Under the pieces are notes generated by a model. That model was not told the DNA's origin. It made no database searches and saw only the letters and a list, made by a program, of their open reading frames with translations. A stretch of 64,000 nucleotides of DNA from Capillidium heterosporum (taxonomy: Eukaryota; Entomophthoromycota; Entomophthoromycetes; Entomophthorales; Capillidiaceae), in assembly GCA_016630905.1 (NCBI GenBank), contig WBMQ01000006.1, forward strand, positions 620,001 to 684,000, given 5' to 3'. A program made the position numbers and the translations under genes. This document shows positions 46,376-58,653 of the stretch, in pieces. Every line of letters starts with the position of its first letter. Within the stretch, counting starts at the first letter, position 1.

Positions 46376-48028
46376 TCAGTTGGATCCTTACTTTGTAGGC
46401 TTACTTTCTAATATTCTATTGTAAAATTTAAAGATGTACTTGGATTTGCTACTTTCATATTGGTATATTGTTAACTTCAATTTTAACTATAGTTAATTTA
46501 TATCTTCTGGTTTCGGAAAGTAGGGAATCTAAGCATTCCATGATTGAAACCTTGAAGATAGCTCATTTGAGAACCTCTTATGAATGGCACTGTATAGCAC
46601 TGTAAAATATCATTAGGAATGATAGATATTAGATACAACGTTTAGATTAGAGAATCCGATCAAGTGCATAGCTTTAAAAGATGCGCTATAATTATGGATA
46701 GTTCTAAAATTTAATGAGTCTTTGGACCGTTACTTTAATCCCTACGATCAAGGTATTCTATCACTGATGCTTATATTTCTCAAATGTCTACTGATTTACA
46801 ATATTCCTTCATTTCCATACCTTACAAGGGTCAGTCCATAAATTAAAAGTTGTCAGCGGATATTATCTTGATATTTCATACAACTTTTGTTTTTCGAACC
46901 TTACCAGTTATCTTTGATATTAAAAGTTTGTTCATACTTTGAGAAATGCTGTTGACTATAAACAATGGTATAATAGGCATAGTATCGCTTAATAATGAGG
47001 CTCCCTTTCCTCCATCTTAGAATTTTCAGATCAAGTTTAGATATATCCTACCCTAAATTAAAGTACCAAATTATAGAAGATATATTGTGGGAATATGGGA
47101 ACAAATCTTTGCTAAATATTGATATACTATTTTTACTATGTATATTGAGAAATGCTTGTCTTTGATGATAACCTTTATTCACTTAACGTTGTTAAAATAT
47201 TGGCATCTTTAAGAATCAACTGCCATTAAAACTGCAGGTACATAGCAGTACTTCAAGTATTATGATAGGTATATAGGTACAAGTAGACTAGATAACTTTA
47301 GCTACACTTATAGCTCCAGTTCTACCATTCGCTATACTTGAAATGGTAATCTTGCTAAGCATAAAATGCCAAAAGCTATATATTCAAGAACATCTATCTA
47401 ATTGACTTTCATCTGTATTTATAAGCTAGGAAGATTCTATTCGATATAAATAGTTTGCAGTCACAGACTTTCTTTCCCAATTGGGCGGACATTACATTTG
47501 TAATCCAAGTACATCCATCTTGGCGGGGATCATAGCCTGACTTATTTCTATTTTTAGGCCTTCTAACGGAGTAGAAAGGTTGAACCTGTATTCTGGGCTA
47601 TGAATTGTATAAAGATCCCCCAGCCTAGAACTCAGTCTATAAAGGAGCTATTCATAAAGGGAAAAAGATTTGCTCACTGAGTTTTGGCTAAATTGGCTCA
47701 AGCGGGGTACTTAAAATATAAATTGGGTAGGTGGCCCTAAATTATATAGATACGATGCCAAGCCCAGTTCAGTCAAGTTAGTGGCAAAGTAAAGTCCACC
47801 TCAGTATGCAAGAAGGGAACTCCTTCCCTCATTAAAGCACCCTACTTTATACTTTATTAGTTCGAAACTTCTTACAAGTTTGGGTCCAAAAAGCATTACA
47901 ACGGTTGCTTAATTTTAGTTTCAAGCTTCTATTTAAAGCAATTTATTTTTAAATGGTTACTTCTTTACATTTGAAGCTATAAATTGGAAATCACCACAAA
48001 CCTTTGTATTCACCTAATCGACAACAAT
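46376..48028. other. Intergenic upstream of the GH18 gene
   Basis: No gene supported. The right end is the promoter of the GH18 protein. Confidence 0.5.
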
Positions 48029-48967
48029 ATGAGAGCAACCTATCTATTAGCAACACTACTGACTTTAGCCCAAGCGGCCAAAGTAGCTGTATACTGGGGC
48101 CAGGGCTTAGGAGGTAGTGAAAAGAAGTTGAGCGACTACTGCAATGACCAGACCATAGATATAATAGTCATCACCTACCTTAATGAGTACGACGGAATTG
48201 CTACTCCCAAGATCAGTTTAAAGTCATGTACCTCGCAGTGGTGTGCCGAAGTTGGAGGTGACATACGTACTTGTCAGTCTAAAGGTAAAAAGATCTTACT
48301 GTCCCTAGGTGGTCCAACTGGTCGATACAACATCGGGTCGCCAGACGGAGCCAAGAAGTTGGCGCAGCAAATTTACGACATGTTCTTTACCGGGGCTAGC
48401 AACGTAAGACCTTTAGGAGACGTCACCTTGGATGGTATCGACCTCAGTGTCCAGAATAAGCAAGGACGGTACTACTCGGACATGGTCAACTCACTACGCA
48501 GTTTGGCCAACTCAGGCGGCAAGAAGATACTAATAACGGCTTCACCGGGGTGCAGTATGCCCGACGTCAACATGCAGGATGCTTTGGACAACGCCCAGTT
48601 CGACTACATCTTCATAAAGTTCTTTGACGACAACAAGTGCGAGACCGACTCCAATATCAACTTCCCCGATTGGGATGCCTGGGCCAAAGATAACAAGGCC
48701 AAGATCTTTTTGGGAGTGGCTGGTAGTCGATCGGTGGTCAAATCAGGCTATTTACCAGCTGATCTGATCAAGCGTAGAATTTCAGCTGTCAAGAAGTACC
48801 CCACTTTCGAAGGAGTTGTGTTTACTGACGCTTCAGCTGCTTTCCCTGATGAATTAGGTATCGGTAAGGAACTTGCTGACTATGCCCATTCGGCCGCTTC
48901 CAGTATACCTCTTTCGAAAGGTGCCCTGCTAGGCTCACTAATTGTTACTTTACTGTATCTCGTCTAG
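48029..48967 (+). CDS. GH18 class III chitinase-like surface protein with substituted catalytic site
   Basis: 312 residues, one exon. A signal peptide (MRATYLLATLLTLAQA) is followed directly by the first GH18 strand (KVAVYWGQ), the SLGG motif (LLSLGGPTGRY), and a barrel ending near FEGVVFTDAS. A Ser-rich spacer and a hydrophobic tail (GALLGSLIVTLLYLV) indicate GPI anchoring. The catalytic strand normally reads DGxDxDxE. Here it reads LDGIDLSVQN, so the middle Asp is Ser and the proton-donor Glu is Gln. Substrate-assisted chitin hydrolysis should be lost. The protein may bind chitin like chitinase-like lectins, or bind something else. Start chosen at the ATG just before the signal peptide. It converges on TOR. 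Confidence 0.88.
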   Translation: MRATYLLATLLTLAQAAKVAVYWGQGLGGSEKKLSDYCNDQTIDIIVITYLNEYDGIATPKISLKSCTSQWCAEVGGDIRTCQSKGKKILLSLGGPTGRYNIGSPDGAKKLAQQIYDMFFTGASNVRPLGDVTLDGIDLSVQNKQGRYYSDMVNSLRSLANSGGKKILITASPGCSMPDVNMQDALDNAQFDYIFIKFFDDNKCETDSNINFPDWDAWAKDNKAKIFLGVAGSRSVVKSGYLPADLIKRRISAVKKYPTFEGVVFTDASAAFPDELGIGKELADYAHSAASSIPLSKGALLGSLIVTLLYLV

Positions 48968-49165
48968 GTTTCCAAAGTCGAGTGCCTACATTCTAGATTT
49001 TCAAATTTATTTTCATATGTAGTTTAGTCATTTTATTAAATTAATCATATTCTTTTCAACTATATATATTGCATAGATTCTTTACTTTGGTATATATTTG
49101 AAATTTGTTGTTAAAACTAGCCAAGCTATGTACATTAAAATATAATAAATTTATTTGTAAAAAGA

Positions 49166-52100
49166 CTACCAGAAGGCACACCATCCGATATAACACTGAC
49201 ATAGGTTCTCGATACTAGTAGCCTGCTCAATAAGCTTTTCCACCTGCATAGCACAATCCAAGACCTGACTCCGATCAAAATCTCTACCAGACAACTTATT
49301 GCTAACTCTATTGATAACTGTCAGAGCTCTGGCGTTAGCGACCTCCGGTTTACTAGTTATATCTTCTTCACCATCGTTGTTATTGGTGATGCCGCCAGAG
49401 GGTCTGCGTAAGCTACCAACGACAGCACTGTTGCTATCACCAACCCTTTCTACTTTAGGGCTGGGATGGTTGAGCAATCTCCAGTTGATCAATGGGTCGT
49501 GGACAAAGGCTTCGAGGACAGCCATCAGACTTTCCTTGTTCTCGCGAAGTACGCGCATGACGTTCTCACAAGTAGTCCTAAAGTTACCTTCGATGCCACT
49601 GACCTCCATAGCGTTAGTTAGCATGCGGGTGAGGCGGAAGGGGATCTTCTCAGGGAACTTGTCGCGGTGCATGGCTACCTCGAAACAATCACCAAAGTCG
49701 ATGTGGATGACTTTACCAGAGTATCGGTCCAGCATCAGGTTGGAAGGGTGACGATCACCGAGACCTAAGATGTAGCCAACCATTGACATCAACGCCAAAC
49801 TGCGGGTGTAGTTTGTTCTACGCTCCAGCCAAGCTTCCGAGTTCAAGCTCTTCAGCCAAAGTACCCGGTAGAGATCTTGGCCGGTTGTGTTGTCCAGCTG
49901 CGTACTCAAAGACCTCAACCTTTTGAAGCAAAGTCAGGTTGTCGTAGTTAGGTGCCATCTGTAACATCAATCTATGTTCGATATTCAACAGGATCTTGCG
50001 ATTCTCACGGTAGTCTCGGATCAACAGATGTAAAGTGTCGCAGTGAGGTAACCAACCAATTAGACCGGAGTTGGGCGATAATGGGATAACTGGGTATCGC
50101 TCGATACTTAGCCTTCGCTTGAAAGTCTCGGGATCAGCTCCCAACAGCGTATTGACTAAACCGAATAGTTGCATAACACGTTCATCTTGTCGCAGATCCT
50201 CATGGCCTTTGAGTAGATACTGGTAGTCCTTACCATTGCTACCCTTGATAACTAACTTTCGAGGTCGCTGTTTACTCGTGATGACGTTGAGGGTCGGCAT
50301 AAAGCTAGCGATTTTGACGACGGGCTCTCCAGGTCGGTAGGAACCAGGTATAGCTAGTTCTAAATCCTCAGCCTCCAATAGCTTGGGGGACACGTATTGT
50401 AATTCTAAATTGATAAGCTGGGGAAGTTGCTTGCTGATCCTTCTAAAGACTTGGTAATAAAGATCCCAGGCTTGGTTCAGGTCATTGTCATTGCGGGTCT
50501 GCTTATACTTATGGCACCACTCTAAGGCTTCCTGTAGATCACGACCGAATGCTTGGTTGAAGGAGATCTCCCTTAATGTTTCGGGTCCCTGCTCCAGCAT
50601 TCGGTGTAGGGGTTCGAGGGTAGTGAACATGGCCTCGATGTTCTGGTCGCCAAAGTAAAGTCGTGAAGCTTCTTCCAGCCCTTCGTACCACATCTCATGC
50701 CACAGTATGGCAACCCGAATTAGCTCATGACTTACAACTAAAGCCTGTTCAACAAGTACTAAGCTATGGCTACGCATCTTGTCCATCAAAGATAAAGCAG
50801 CGTTCTTCCGCGAACTACTTTGTGATTTGGACGCCACCGTAACCGGGTAAACTAAAGCCTGGGGATGCTTCTTTCCAACCTCGTTCAAGGTATGGTGCAC
50901 AAGTCGTCTAACGTTAGGTCTACTGACATGGATACGGGCAATTAATTGGGGTATGACTTGGAGCCAGGTATCGGTGTTGACGTTGTTGAAGCCCTCGGTA
51001 ATAGCTAGATTGACGTCGTGTTGGTGGGCGTAATCGAACCACAGTGTCAACAGCCTTAAAGTATCCTGTAACGAGTTTCCACTGGACAATTTGATGGACT
51101 GGAAGAAGGCTTGGACGGCGGGTACGACATGACCCTGCAGTACTTCGTCGGAAACTGTACCCGTACCATCCTGCTGCTTGAGGTGACTGATGACTTCGAA
51201 GTTGATCAAAGCCCACGAGTGCCATGCTTTGTAGCACTCAGGGTCGAACTGCGTCGCCATAAAGTAGGAATTTAAGGTGATTGGAATGGTAGTTTCATCC
51301 CACCGCTCCTGTAAACTTACCTGCCACTCACCCTGACGCCTGTAACACCGGGAGAGGAGTTTCAAGTAGGCTCGGTTGTCTTCATTGTTAGAGTTGACGA
51401 GGTTGGATATCGATGTGAACTGATCGACGCCGTTTAACCCGATACCTTCGGCCAGTTGCTGTGTCAAGTTCTGCAGGTGGGTCAGCGTTTCAGCTTTGTC
51501 GCCACTGGCCCATCGATGCTTCAGCAGTGCATATAGGACCTGGGGTGGTCCTGAAGGTAACAGTTCGTCAGATTCACCACCAGTTTGACCCATGAGCTTG
51601 GCCAACGTTTTCTCAGACAGACTCAACCTGCCACTCTTTCGGCATAGGTTTGCAAATTTGACCCACAGCTCGACGTCCTCGGTAGGAGTAATGACCAACG
51701 ACCGAACCTGTAGGGTACGCTGCCAGACCTCGACATTACGTTGACAGCCCTTGAGTCCGTTTCATCCAGGTCTTCCTTATCAGCCGTTGGCGTTCGGGCT
51801 GATGCTGAAATCCAATGTAAGCCATGACTTCTTCCAACTCCGATAAAATTTGCACTCTCACCAATGATGCGTAAGCTCTGTTGAAACTCTCGCTAATTAA
51901 AGCCGTTAGCTCGTTATCCAATAAGTCACGAGCCGTAGCGATATGGATTTTGGCTTGGTCAAATTGGTTACGGTGTAAGGTAAGTATCGCTTTGAAGAAG
52001 ACGCTCTCGGATGAATCGGGCGGGATGGCTCCGATATAGGTTTCCATTTGATCCCATTGGCCCATACCCCAGGCGGCAGCTGCTGCGAATGGAGCGATAC

Positions 52101-55100
52101 CTTCGCGCATCTTCAATGTAGCTTGCTCCCAGTTGGACTGGGCCAGCTCTCCAAGCACATCCCACTCACCTAAAGCGTGGTAGCAGCGCATTCTACCGAT
52201 GGCTACCTCAAACGAGTCTCCATCCTCGATCGCCTTTTTCTCGTAGGCTGCTAAAGCGTCGTCCCAGCGGCCTAATTTTTCGTACCAGGCTTCTTTGAGG
52301 ACGAGATCGTGGTGGTTCTGAGCTATCGTTAAAATGCCGACGGCAGCATCGGGCTGCTGCAGCTGGTTGTTGATGCGGATGAGTTCTTCGATGGAGTCAG
52401 TCGACGGCTCCGAAATAAACTCTAATTCCTTGTAGTGGAGGGCCTTGGCGTAGGCATGACATTTCATAGCGAAGGAGCCTAACGTTCGGATATCAATAGG
52501 TAACGTCTTATCATCGTGTTCCATGAACTCGGCCAAATTTAGTAGCATCTGCAAAATCTCAGAAGGAGTATTGGTGGATATCAAAGCAGCCTCCAGCGAC
52601 CGTACAAGCTCATCCTAAGCAAAAGTAAATAAATGTTGTTTCTCAAATCAACCTGGTCGGAGTCTTGAAGCTCAGTCCAGCAGGATACGAAGGCAGCATT
52701 GAACAGCTCCTTGGCCAGTGGTTGGTGGCTGGTCGCTAAGGTTGCGCAGGCTCGCAGGGCATGGGATGGGGATTCCTTGATGAGCTCGACACTCAATCTA
52801 CGGATCCATTCGCTCCAATCCTCCTTGGTCGAGATCTGGTAAGCTTCCCACGCCTTCTTAAGATGAGCTTCGTTGACTGAGAGCTTCTTCATGCTGATAC
52901 GCTCCTCCATACCAGGTTCGTCCAGCTTGCTTACCAGAGATCTAAAAGTATTGGAATAAAATTATTCTAAAAAAATACCTGCTTGTGTCAGTAAGATCAA
53001 ACTCGGGAGTTAGTATCTCATTTCTCAATATTTTCCCAACCAAACTATCATACGACGGGTGCTGTATGCGGCATTTTAACACGGCTTTGTTCACAAGAGG
53101 CAAGAAGACAGCATAATCCTGGCCAAGTTGGTAGGCCATGATGCACAGGATTTCCATCACGCTGGTACGTAGCTCAGGTGGTCCTGACTGCAAGGTACGC
53201 ATCAAAGGATGGATGATGGATGAAGAGAGGTCGACACAGTTGGCATACTTGCACAGTTGATTCAAAGAGTACAGTGCTTCCTTCTTGACATTGGTTGGTA
53301 CGTCTACACCTTCGATGACCTTTATGATGACGGGCACGATCAGATGGAAGTACTCATCGACACAGGAGCCGAACACGACGAACGAGTTTAGAACGCTGAT
53401 TGCCAAAGTTGGCTTGTCATTGGCATCCTGTTCTAGGACTGTCAACATGTTGCTCAGTATTGTTGGGACGTAGACTTTGAAGTCCCCACCTTAACGCCAT
53501 TGAAACATTCTCAATAAGAAATATTAAAGTGCGCTGAATGCCTGCTTTGGAGTCCCAGAAATCTCCCACCAGTTGGAAGATGGACTTCAAGTAGGGTCGA
53601 ATATGCTGCTTGACAATGCTCACCAGGATGCCTAGCTGACGGAAGTAGTACTCGTGGTCACTCAAGCTGGTTCGAATGGTACTAAGATAGGTTGGGATGA
53701 TCTGAGGTAGGAAAGTGACGCACTTCAGGCCTAGCGTCTTGAATATGTTCATGAAGGCTTGAATGACTTGTATGTGGTAGCTAGCTAGAGCAGGGTCTTT
53801 TAGTATCTTCATCAATGCCTGAACTACGACCATAGGATAGTAATCTTCAGTTGATGGGCCGATACCCATCATAACAAGGTGTAGGTCGGGGCTAGGAGTA
53901 ATACCACCACTTCCCTCCTCGCCCTCGATCCTGACGGCAGTGTGCTTGTAGGGATCTAGGGCCCCGATAATACCCATTACCTTTATTGTCTCACGTCGAA
54001 TTAGAATGTTGGTCTCCATTTTTAGAATGCCGATCAGAATTCCCAGTAAATTGGGGTATTTGAGGTAAGGCTCGATTACGTAACCAGTACTACCAATTAG
54101 CTGACCCAGTGTTTTTAGTGCGGCATTACGTTTACTAGTCTGTAGATGGTCCTGCAAATTGTCGATAATTAAAGGCACCAGCGTGTCTAGGTAAGGGATC
54201 AGTTGTTCTCCACCAACTTTAGCTAATTCACCAAAAGAGGTCAGTACAGCGGTAATAACTGCTGGATTGGGTGAATGGGCTTTTGATATTAGCACGTCGA
54301 CGATAGGCTCAATGTAAGGCTTGACGAAGTGTTGTGCAGCTGAAACCAATAGACCGATCAGCATAGCACTCTCTTCTTTGTTACGGCTAAATAGACATGG
54401 TTTGATAAATATTAGATATTAGAGCTTGAAATAAACAAAAGAAAAACTGCTACAAGCTGGAAAAAACATACCTGCTATCAGAGTACTCTATGTTGGTAAG
54501 TAGCTGAATCAGGATTTTACGCAGACTGGGGATAACGTAGGCTGAGTTGTGGTTGGCAAGTCGACCAATGATACTGATGGCGACCTTACGAATCTGGAAG
54601 TTCTCATCGTTGATTGCCATCAGCAAGTAACGGATGTTGTTAGCCTGGGCCAGATGTAAGTTGAAGTTATCCTGTAGATTCTCCAGAACCGTCATCCGGA
54701 TGACCGGGTCTAAAAGGATTAGCAATATAATCTTGTTATAAAAATTACCAGGGTCAGCAACTCCAGAGCTCAGTAGCCGGTTCAAAATCTCCCCCATAAC
54801 TTCGATAGCGTGGTTGCTTGTTTGATAGCAGATGGGGTCTCGCATGAGTAGCTTGCAGCAGGTTAGTGCGGCTGCTCGACGCACCTCGAAGCTATCCGAG
54901 TCTAAGTAGAGTAGCAGGCAGTCCCGGACAAACTCAGATAGGAGATGACCTAAGTAGTTATTAATAACGCGTTGCGTTGAAAAAACATACCGCTAAAGTC
55001 AAAAGAACCTAGGGCTTTGAGCGCCAAAGTAATACTTTCAATTTCATGGGAATCATTAGACTAAATAAAACATATATCAGATAATATTGCAAATTGGAAC

Positions 55101-56534
55101 TTACTGGTAGTTCTTTGATAGCCTGGACTGATGATACAATCCGATGGTTAGGTGCACCAGGTGGGATGTAAGGTTGACCACTCAATATGACGGATATTAG
55201 ATTAAGCAACCGACCTAAGACAAATTTAGAAATTAAAAGACTTTACATATTTACCTTGAATGGGAATCAATAAACTGGGAATATGCTGACTAAGGTCTAT
55301 CAAGGTCTGATGCAGCGGCTCGCTTATACCCGTACTAAACATAAGATTCAGTAGTTCTGTAGAATGCTTGGAGAGAGCTGGTCCTGATGCGGAAGCTAGA
55401 CTACTAATACAGGCGAATACGGCAGGCTCTATTGGGAGTTTGGTCTTCGTAGTACGAGTGGCCAAGCTTGTCTTGACACACATGACGATGGAGTCAACAA
55501 AAGGAGTGATGTTGGTCTGGACTGCAAGGGCAATCTGACTGATTGCGTGGGCTGCGAAGCTACGCTCCTTCTCCTTCTGCATCTGCTGAGATCAAGTAAT
55601 TCATAGACTTGGCCAGGTACATATTTGAGAATTCGGTAGGGCTGTAGTTGGCTAATAGTGGTAGGATAGCCATGATTGTCTTCCGGATCAAAAGCTCTCG
55701 GTGGTCTTTGTAGCGCAAAGCGATATCCCCAGCGTCCTTGTAGTAGTCACTCATAAACATGCCTGAGTTGACCAGCAGCTCTTTGAGTACAAGTAAAGAT
55801 CCATGGATCGACTCCAAACTTCCGATTTTGAGTCCTTTGTGGGTTTCCTCCAGTAGTCGACTGTACCAAGTCTTTTTCAGCTGGGTGTCACGTTGACTGA
55901 TAATCTTAAGGCATGAAGTCAATACTTCACTACTCACCTCCCTGATAAAAATTTTGATGTCACGCAGTCCAACCCATATGCTCTCAAATATCTGAGAGAT
56001 GTAGGCATACATGAAGGTTGGAGCATTCTGGGATAACTCTTTCAAAATGAGTACTGCAGCGTAGCGCCTGCTTTCGTTACGGTCGATAGCTTGCAACCAC
56101 TCTAGGGCTCTCTTTACCTCATAATCCAATGCATTTACCTGTATTGTTTCAGTTGCTTGTACCAACTTTCCCAACGTTTTTGAGGCCAAAACCATGGTTG
56201 CTGGGTCATTGCAAGGTAAAGTTGGTTTCAAGAAGCTGATAAACTGGGCACGCTGTTCAGCTGTAATTTCACTGTTGTTGACGACCAGCCTCTCTATAGC
56301 AACTATTCCACCCAACTTATCACATATGTCGTTCGACTTGAGAAGCTCTGGGATCCTGGCTTTGATCTCCCGTTCAACTTCTGTCGAATTTGTGGTGTTG
56401 AAATCTCGATTACTGTCGTCGACGTAGATCCTAAGCGCATCACCTGCCTTCAATCGTACCTCTTCGAACTTGCTCCTCAAGTCAACAAAGATTTTGGCTA
56501 GAACTTCATTCTGCTTTTGAATGGGCTGAGTCAT
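49166..56534 (-). CDS. TOR: TOR serine/threonine kinase, frame interrupted by four single extra bases
   Basis: PIK-related kinase of TORC1/TORC2. Exons: 56534-55255, 55214-55105, 55060-54991, 54949-54749, 54709-54472, 54386-52979, 52941-52653, 52614-49166. After skipping one base each near 55586, 53491, 51756 and 49898, all exon phases close and the product is 2,346 residues, a normal TOR length. HEAT repeats fill about residues 1-1150, followed by the FAT region ([22 protein letters not shown]). The FRB lies near 1825-1915 ([21 protein letters not shown] with the Ser important for rapamycin-FKBP binding). The kinase has GLGDRHPSN and HIDFGD, and the FATC ends CYIGWCAFW. One 39-nt intron (54748-54710) is in frame and easily missed. 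All key residues are intact, so the gene looks under constraint. The extra bases are sequence errors, or demand frameshifting. Confidence 0.9.
49898..49898 (-). other. TOR frame break 4 (extra base)
   Basis: The coding strand reads GAG TAC GCA, one extra G, then CTG GAC AAC. Skipping the base gives [13 protein letters not shown], which aligns without gap to the TOR kinase family. The zero frame ends at a stop about 30 codons on. Confidence 0.8.
51756..51756 (-). other. TOR frame break 3 (extra base)
   Basis: ATG AAA CGG, extra A (or one G too many), then CTC AAG GGC TGT. Skipping gives [16 protein letters not shown], matching the family's conserved RLQGCQR region without gap. Confidence 0.8.
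53491..53491 (-). other. TOR frame break 2 (extra base)
   Basis: ATG GCG TTA, extra A, then GGT GGG GAC TTC. Skipping gives [15 protein letters not shown], matching the family's VALGGEFKLYLP without gap. In the zero frame the next codon is AGG, as at the yeast Ty1 +1 site (CTT AGG C), which may be coincidence. Confidence 0.8.
55586..55586 (-). other. TOR frame break 1 (extra base)
   Basis: TTG ATC TCA, extra G, then CAG ATG CAG AAG GAG. Skipping gives [14 protein letters not shown], equal in length to the family's MNHVLSCVKKEKER. The zero frame reaches a stop soon after. Confidence 0.8.
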
Positions 56535-57582
56535 TCTTTGTATTTCAAAATAACTATAAATTCATATATTAGTATATAAAAAGGCAAATGAAAGAGAATA
56601 ATAAAAGCATTAATTGATGAAAATAATATAGTTACATATGATTTTATCGATTCTAACTGGTAGGCTCTTGTTATCTGGAAGCCAACCTTGTTATTATGTT
56701 CAAAGTTATGTCTGAAGTTCAATGATTTTTGAAGTGTTGAAAAGCTAGAACGACACTAGTTAGATCTGAACGGGATAATCGTGCTAACATGACGACAAAT
56801 AAATTCCCAGATCCCAGTATGTTCAAAATTACTTAATTATATTAGTATACTTTTTATAACTGGATTTATAGAGCTTTTCTATAAACATTCAATTAATTTT
56901 AAACAGAGTTGCAATTAGAAATGTCAGCAACAAATTCATAAATCAGAATATATGGTATCAAAATTCCAAATTAACTACATTATAGTATAATCTACTGCTT
57001 TAGCTATAGCGCAACTAATTTGGATATAGGATTACTGAACTTGATAGTCCTCGAATTTTTAGATAATACTATGTTCTTGATTAAAAGAGTCTAACATCTA
57101 TCGTTTAATTAAATTTACCTGTCTAAACCATATAAATGTATCTCTATCAATTTTGAACAGAGAAATTCGCTCTTAACAGCCATCGCTTTTACCATATGCT
57201 TTAAGCCCAAAGACAGTATAGATACTAATATATTTGATTAACAACCTCAACTAATAGAAAAACAACTATACAGTAACCTACCTCAAAGAATTAGCTTTAG
57301 CACTTAGTAATATCAACCGAATCCTAATAACTATGAGTAACAACTAAAAGACTTAGTAAAAGGAGTTCGTGCAACTTTGATTGGTGTCAAATTGCAGGTA
57401 TCTACGGCAAAATGGGCTGAATTGCATCCAACCAAAGTATATTATTTTAGCGCCGCTCGGCTAAACCATAGGCTATAAAAGCCAAATACCTATCCTGCTA
57501 TAGTTATTCTTCAAGCTTACTTTGAGGTAAATAGGAAAGATCAAAATCAGTACTCTATTAGCAATATCAACAAGTAGTAGCA
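56535..57582. other. Intergenic between divergent genes
   Basis: Promoters of TOR (minus) and of the EamA transporter (plus). No other gene seen. Confidence 0.5.
57474..57480 (+). promoter_or_regulatory. TATA box of the EamA transporter
   Basis: TATAAAA about 103 bp before the ATG at 57583. Confidence 0.5.
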
Positions 57583-58653
57583 ATGGCAACAACCACTGAC
57601 AAATCCTGGTTTTCAACCTTTACTTTCAATTCAAATGTAGAGGAGAATGGTCGGTTGGAACCCTGCCAACCAACTGTCTATGGCACGATGGAATCTTATG
57701 AAGAATCAACGCATCTGACAGTGACAACTACACCACCCCATGAATCGGAATTTTTAGGGTTGATGCTAACCTTAGGGTCAGGTATTGGTTTCTCACTTAA
57801 CGGTTTATTTGTCAAAATGGGTGGGCAGTACTTTACTTCTATGCAGCTAGTCCTAGCACGCTCGCTATGGCAAGGTATATTTGGACTTGTATTCTCTATA
57901 GCAATAGGGATCGATCCATTGGGTCCCCCTCGCTTCCGCCTATGGCTGTTTATGCGAGGTCTCCTGGGTGCCCTTGGTCTAGCTATGTTCTATTTTGCTC
58001 TTACCGTATTGCCGATTGCCGATGCCACCGTCCTCTTCTTCACTTCCCCTATTTTCACCGCCATCATCGCCCACCTAGCTTTGAACGAACCATACACCCG
58101 CTATGACTTTTTGTTGTCTATGCTATCGATGGTAGGTATCGTGCTGACGGCCCGACCACCTTTCCTTTTCGGAGGTGGGGAACTTAACCCCGACTTGGGC
58201 TCAGTCGTCGAAGACGGATTTGGAGCACTCATTGCAGTATTGGGGGCCGTCTTTGCTGCCTGTGCTTATACCATTGTCCGTAAAGTAGGTCCTTCTGTCC
58301 ATTTCATTTGCCATGTTACCCACTTTGGTATCGCTAGTACTCTTTTCTCGGCTGTTATGGTGCTTTGTGACCGTGAAATAAAACACGATGCCCCCAGCTT
58401 AGGCTTGAACTACCCAACCCTCTTGCTGACTCTCATTGGATTGACAGCTATCCTGGGTCAATGTCTCCTCAACAAGGGTCTGCAGCTTTGTAAAGCCGGC
58501 CCAGCCACTCTGATGCGCAACTCTGATGTGGTACTGGCTTACATCTACGGTATTTTTATTTTCCATGAGGTCCCCCATCCTCTTTCAATTGTTGGGTCAG
58601 TCCTTATAGTCCTCAGCACCGTGCTTATGGGGATCAAAAAGATGTTCAGTTGA
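57583..58653 (+). CDS. EamA/DMT-family transporter (SLC35G-like)
   Basis: 356 residues, one exon. A hydrophilic N-terminus of about 58 residues precedes ten hydrophobic segments arranged as two EamA halves. The first half contains LGSGIGFSLNGLFVKMGG and ALTVLPIADATVLFFTSPIF, typical of the SLC35G/UreA-like group. The second half contains GQCLLNKGLQLCKAGPATLMRNSDVVLAYIYGIFIFHE, the usual conserved end. It is a probable plasma- or endomembrane carrier of a nucleotide-sugar-like or other small solute. The substrate cannot be read from sequence. Codon use resembles that of the housekeeping genes. It diverges from TOR. Confidence 0.88.
   Translation: MATTTDKSWFSTFTFNSNVEENGRLEPCQPTVYGTMESYEESTHLTVTTTPPHESEFLGLMLTLGSGIGFSLNGLFVKMGGQYFTSMQLVLARSLWQGIFGLVFSIAIGIDPLGPPRFRLWLFMRGLLGALGLAMFYFALTVLPIADATVLFFTSPIFTAIIAHLALNEPYTRYDFLLSMLSMVGIVLTARPPFLFGGGELNPDLGSVVEDGFGALIAVLGAVFAACAYTIVRKVGPSVHFICHVTHFGIASTLFSAVMVLCDREIKHDAPSLGLNYPTLLLTLIGLTAILGQCLLNKGLQLCKAGPATLMRNSDVVLAYIYGIFIFHEVPHPLSIVGSVLIVLSTVLMGIKKMFS

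Noticed and set aside
54710-54748. Thirteen-residue insertion in a TOR HEAT repeat
   Set aside because: It is an in-frame 39-nt intron. Removing it restores ADPDPVIR as in the family.
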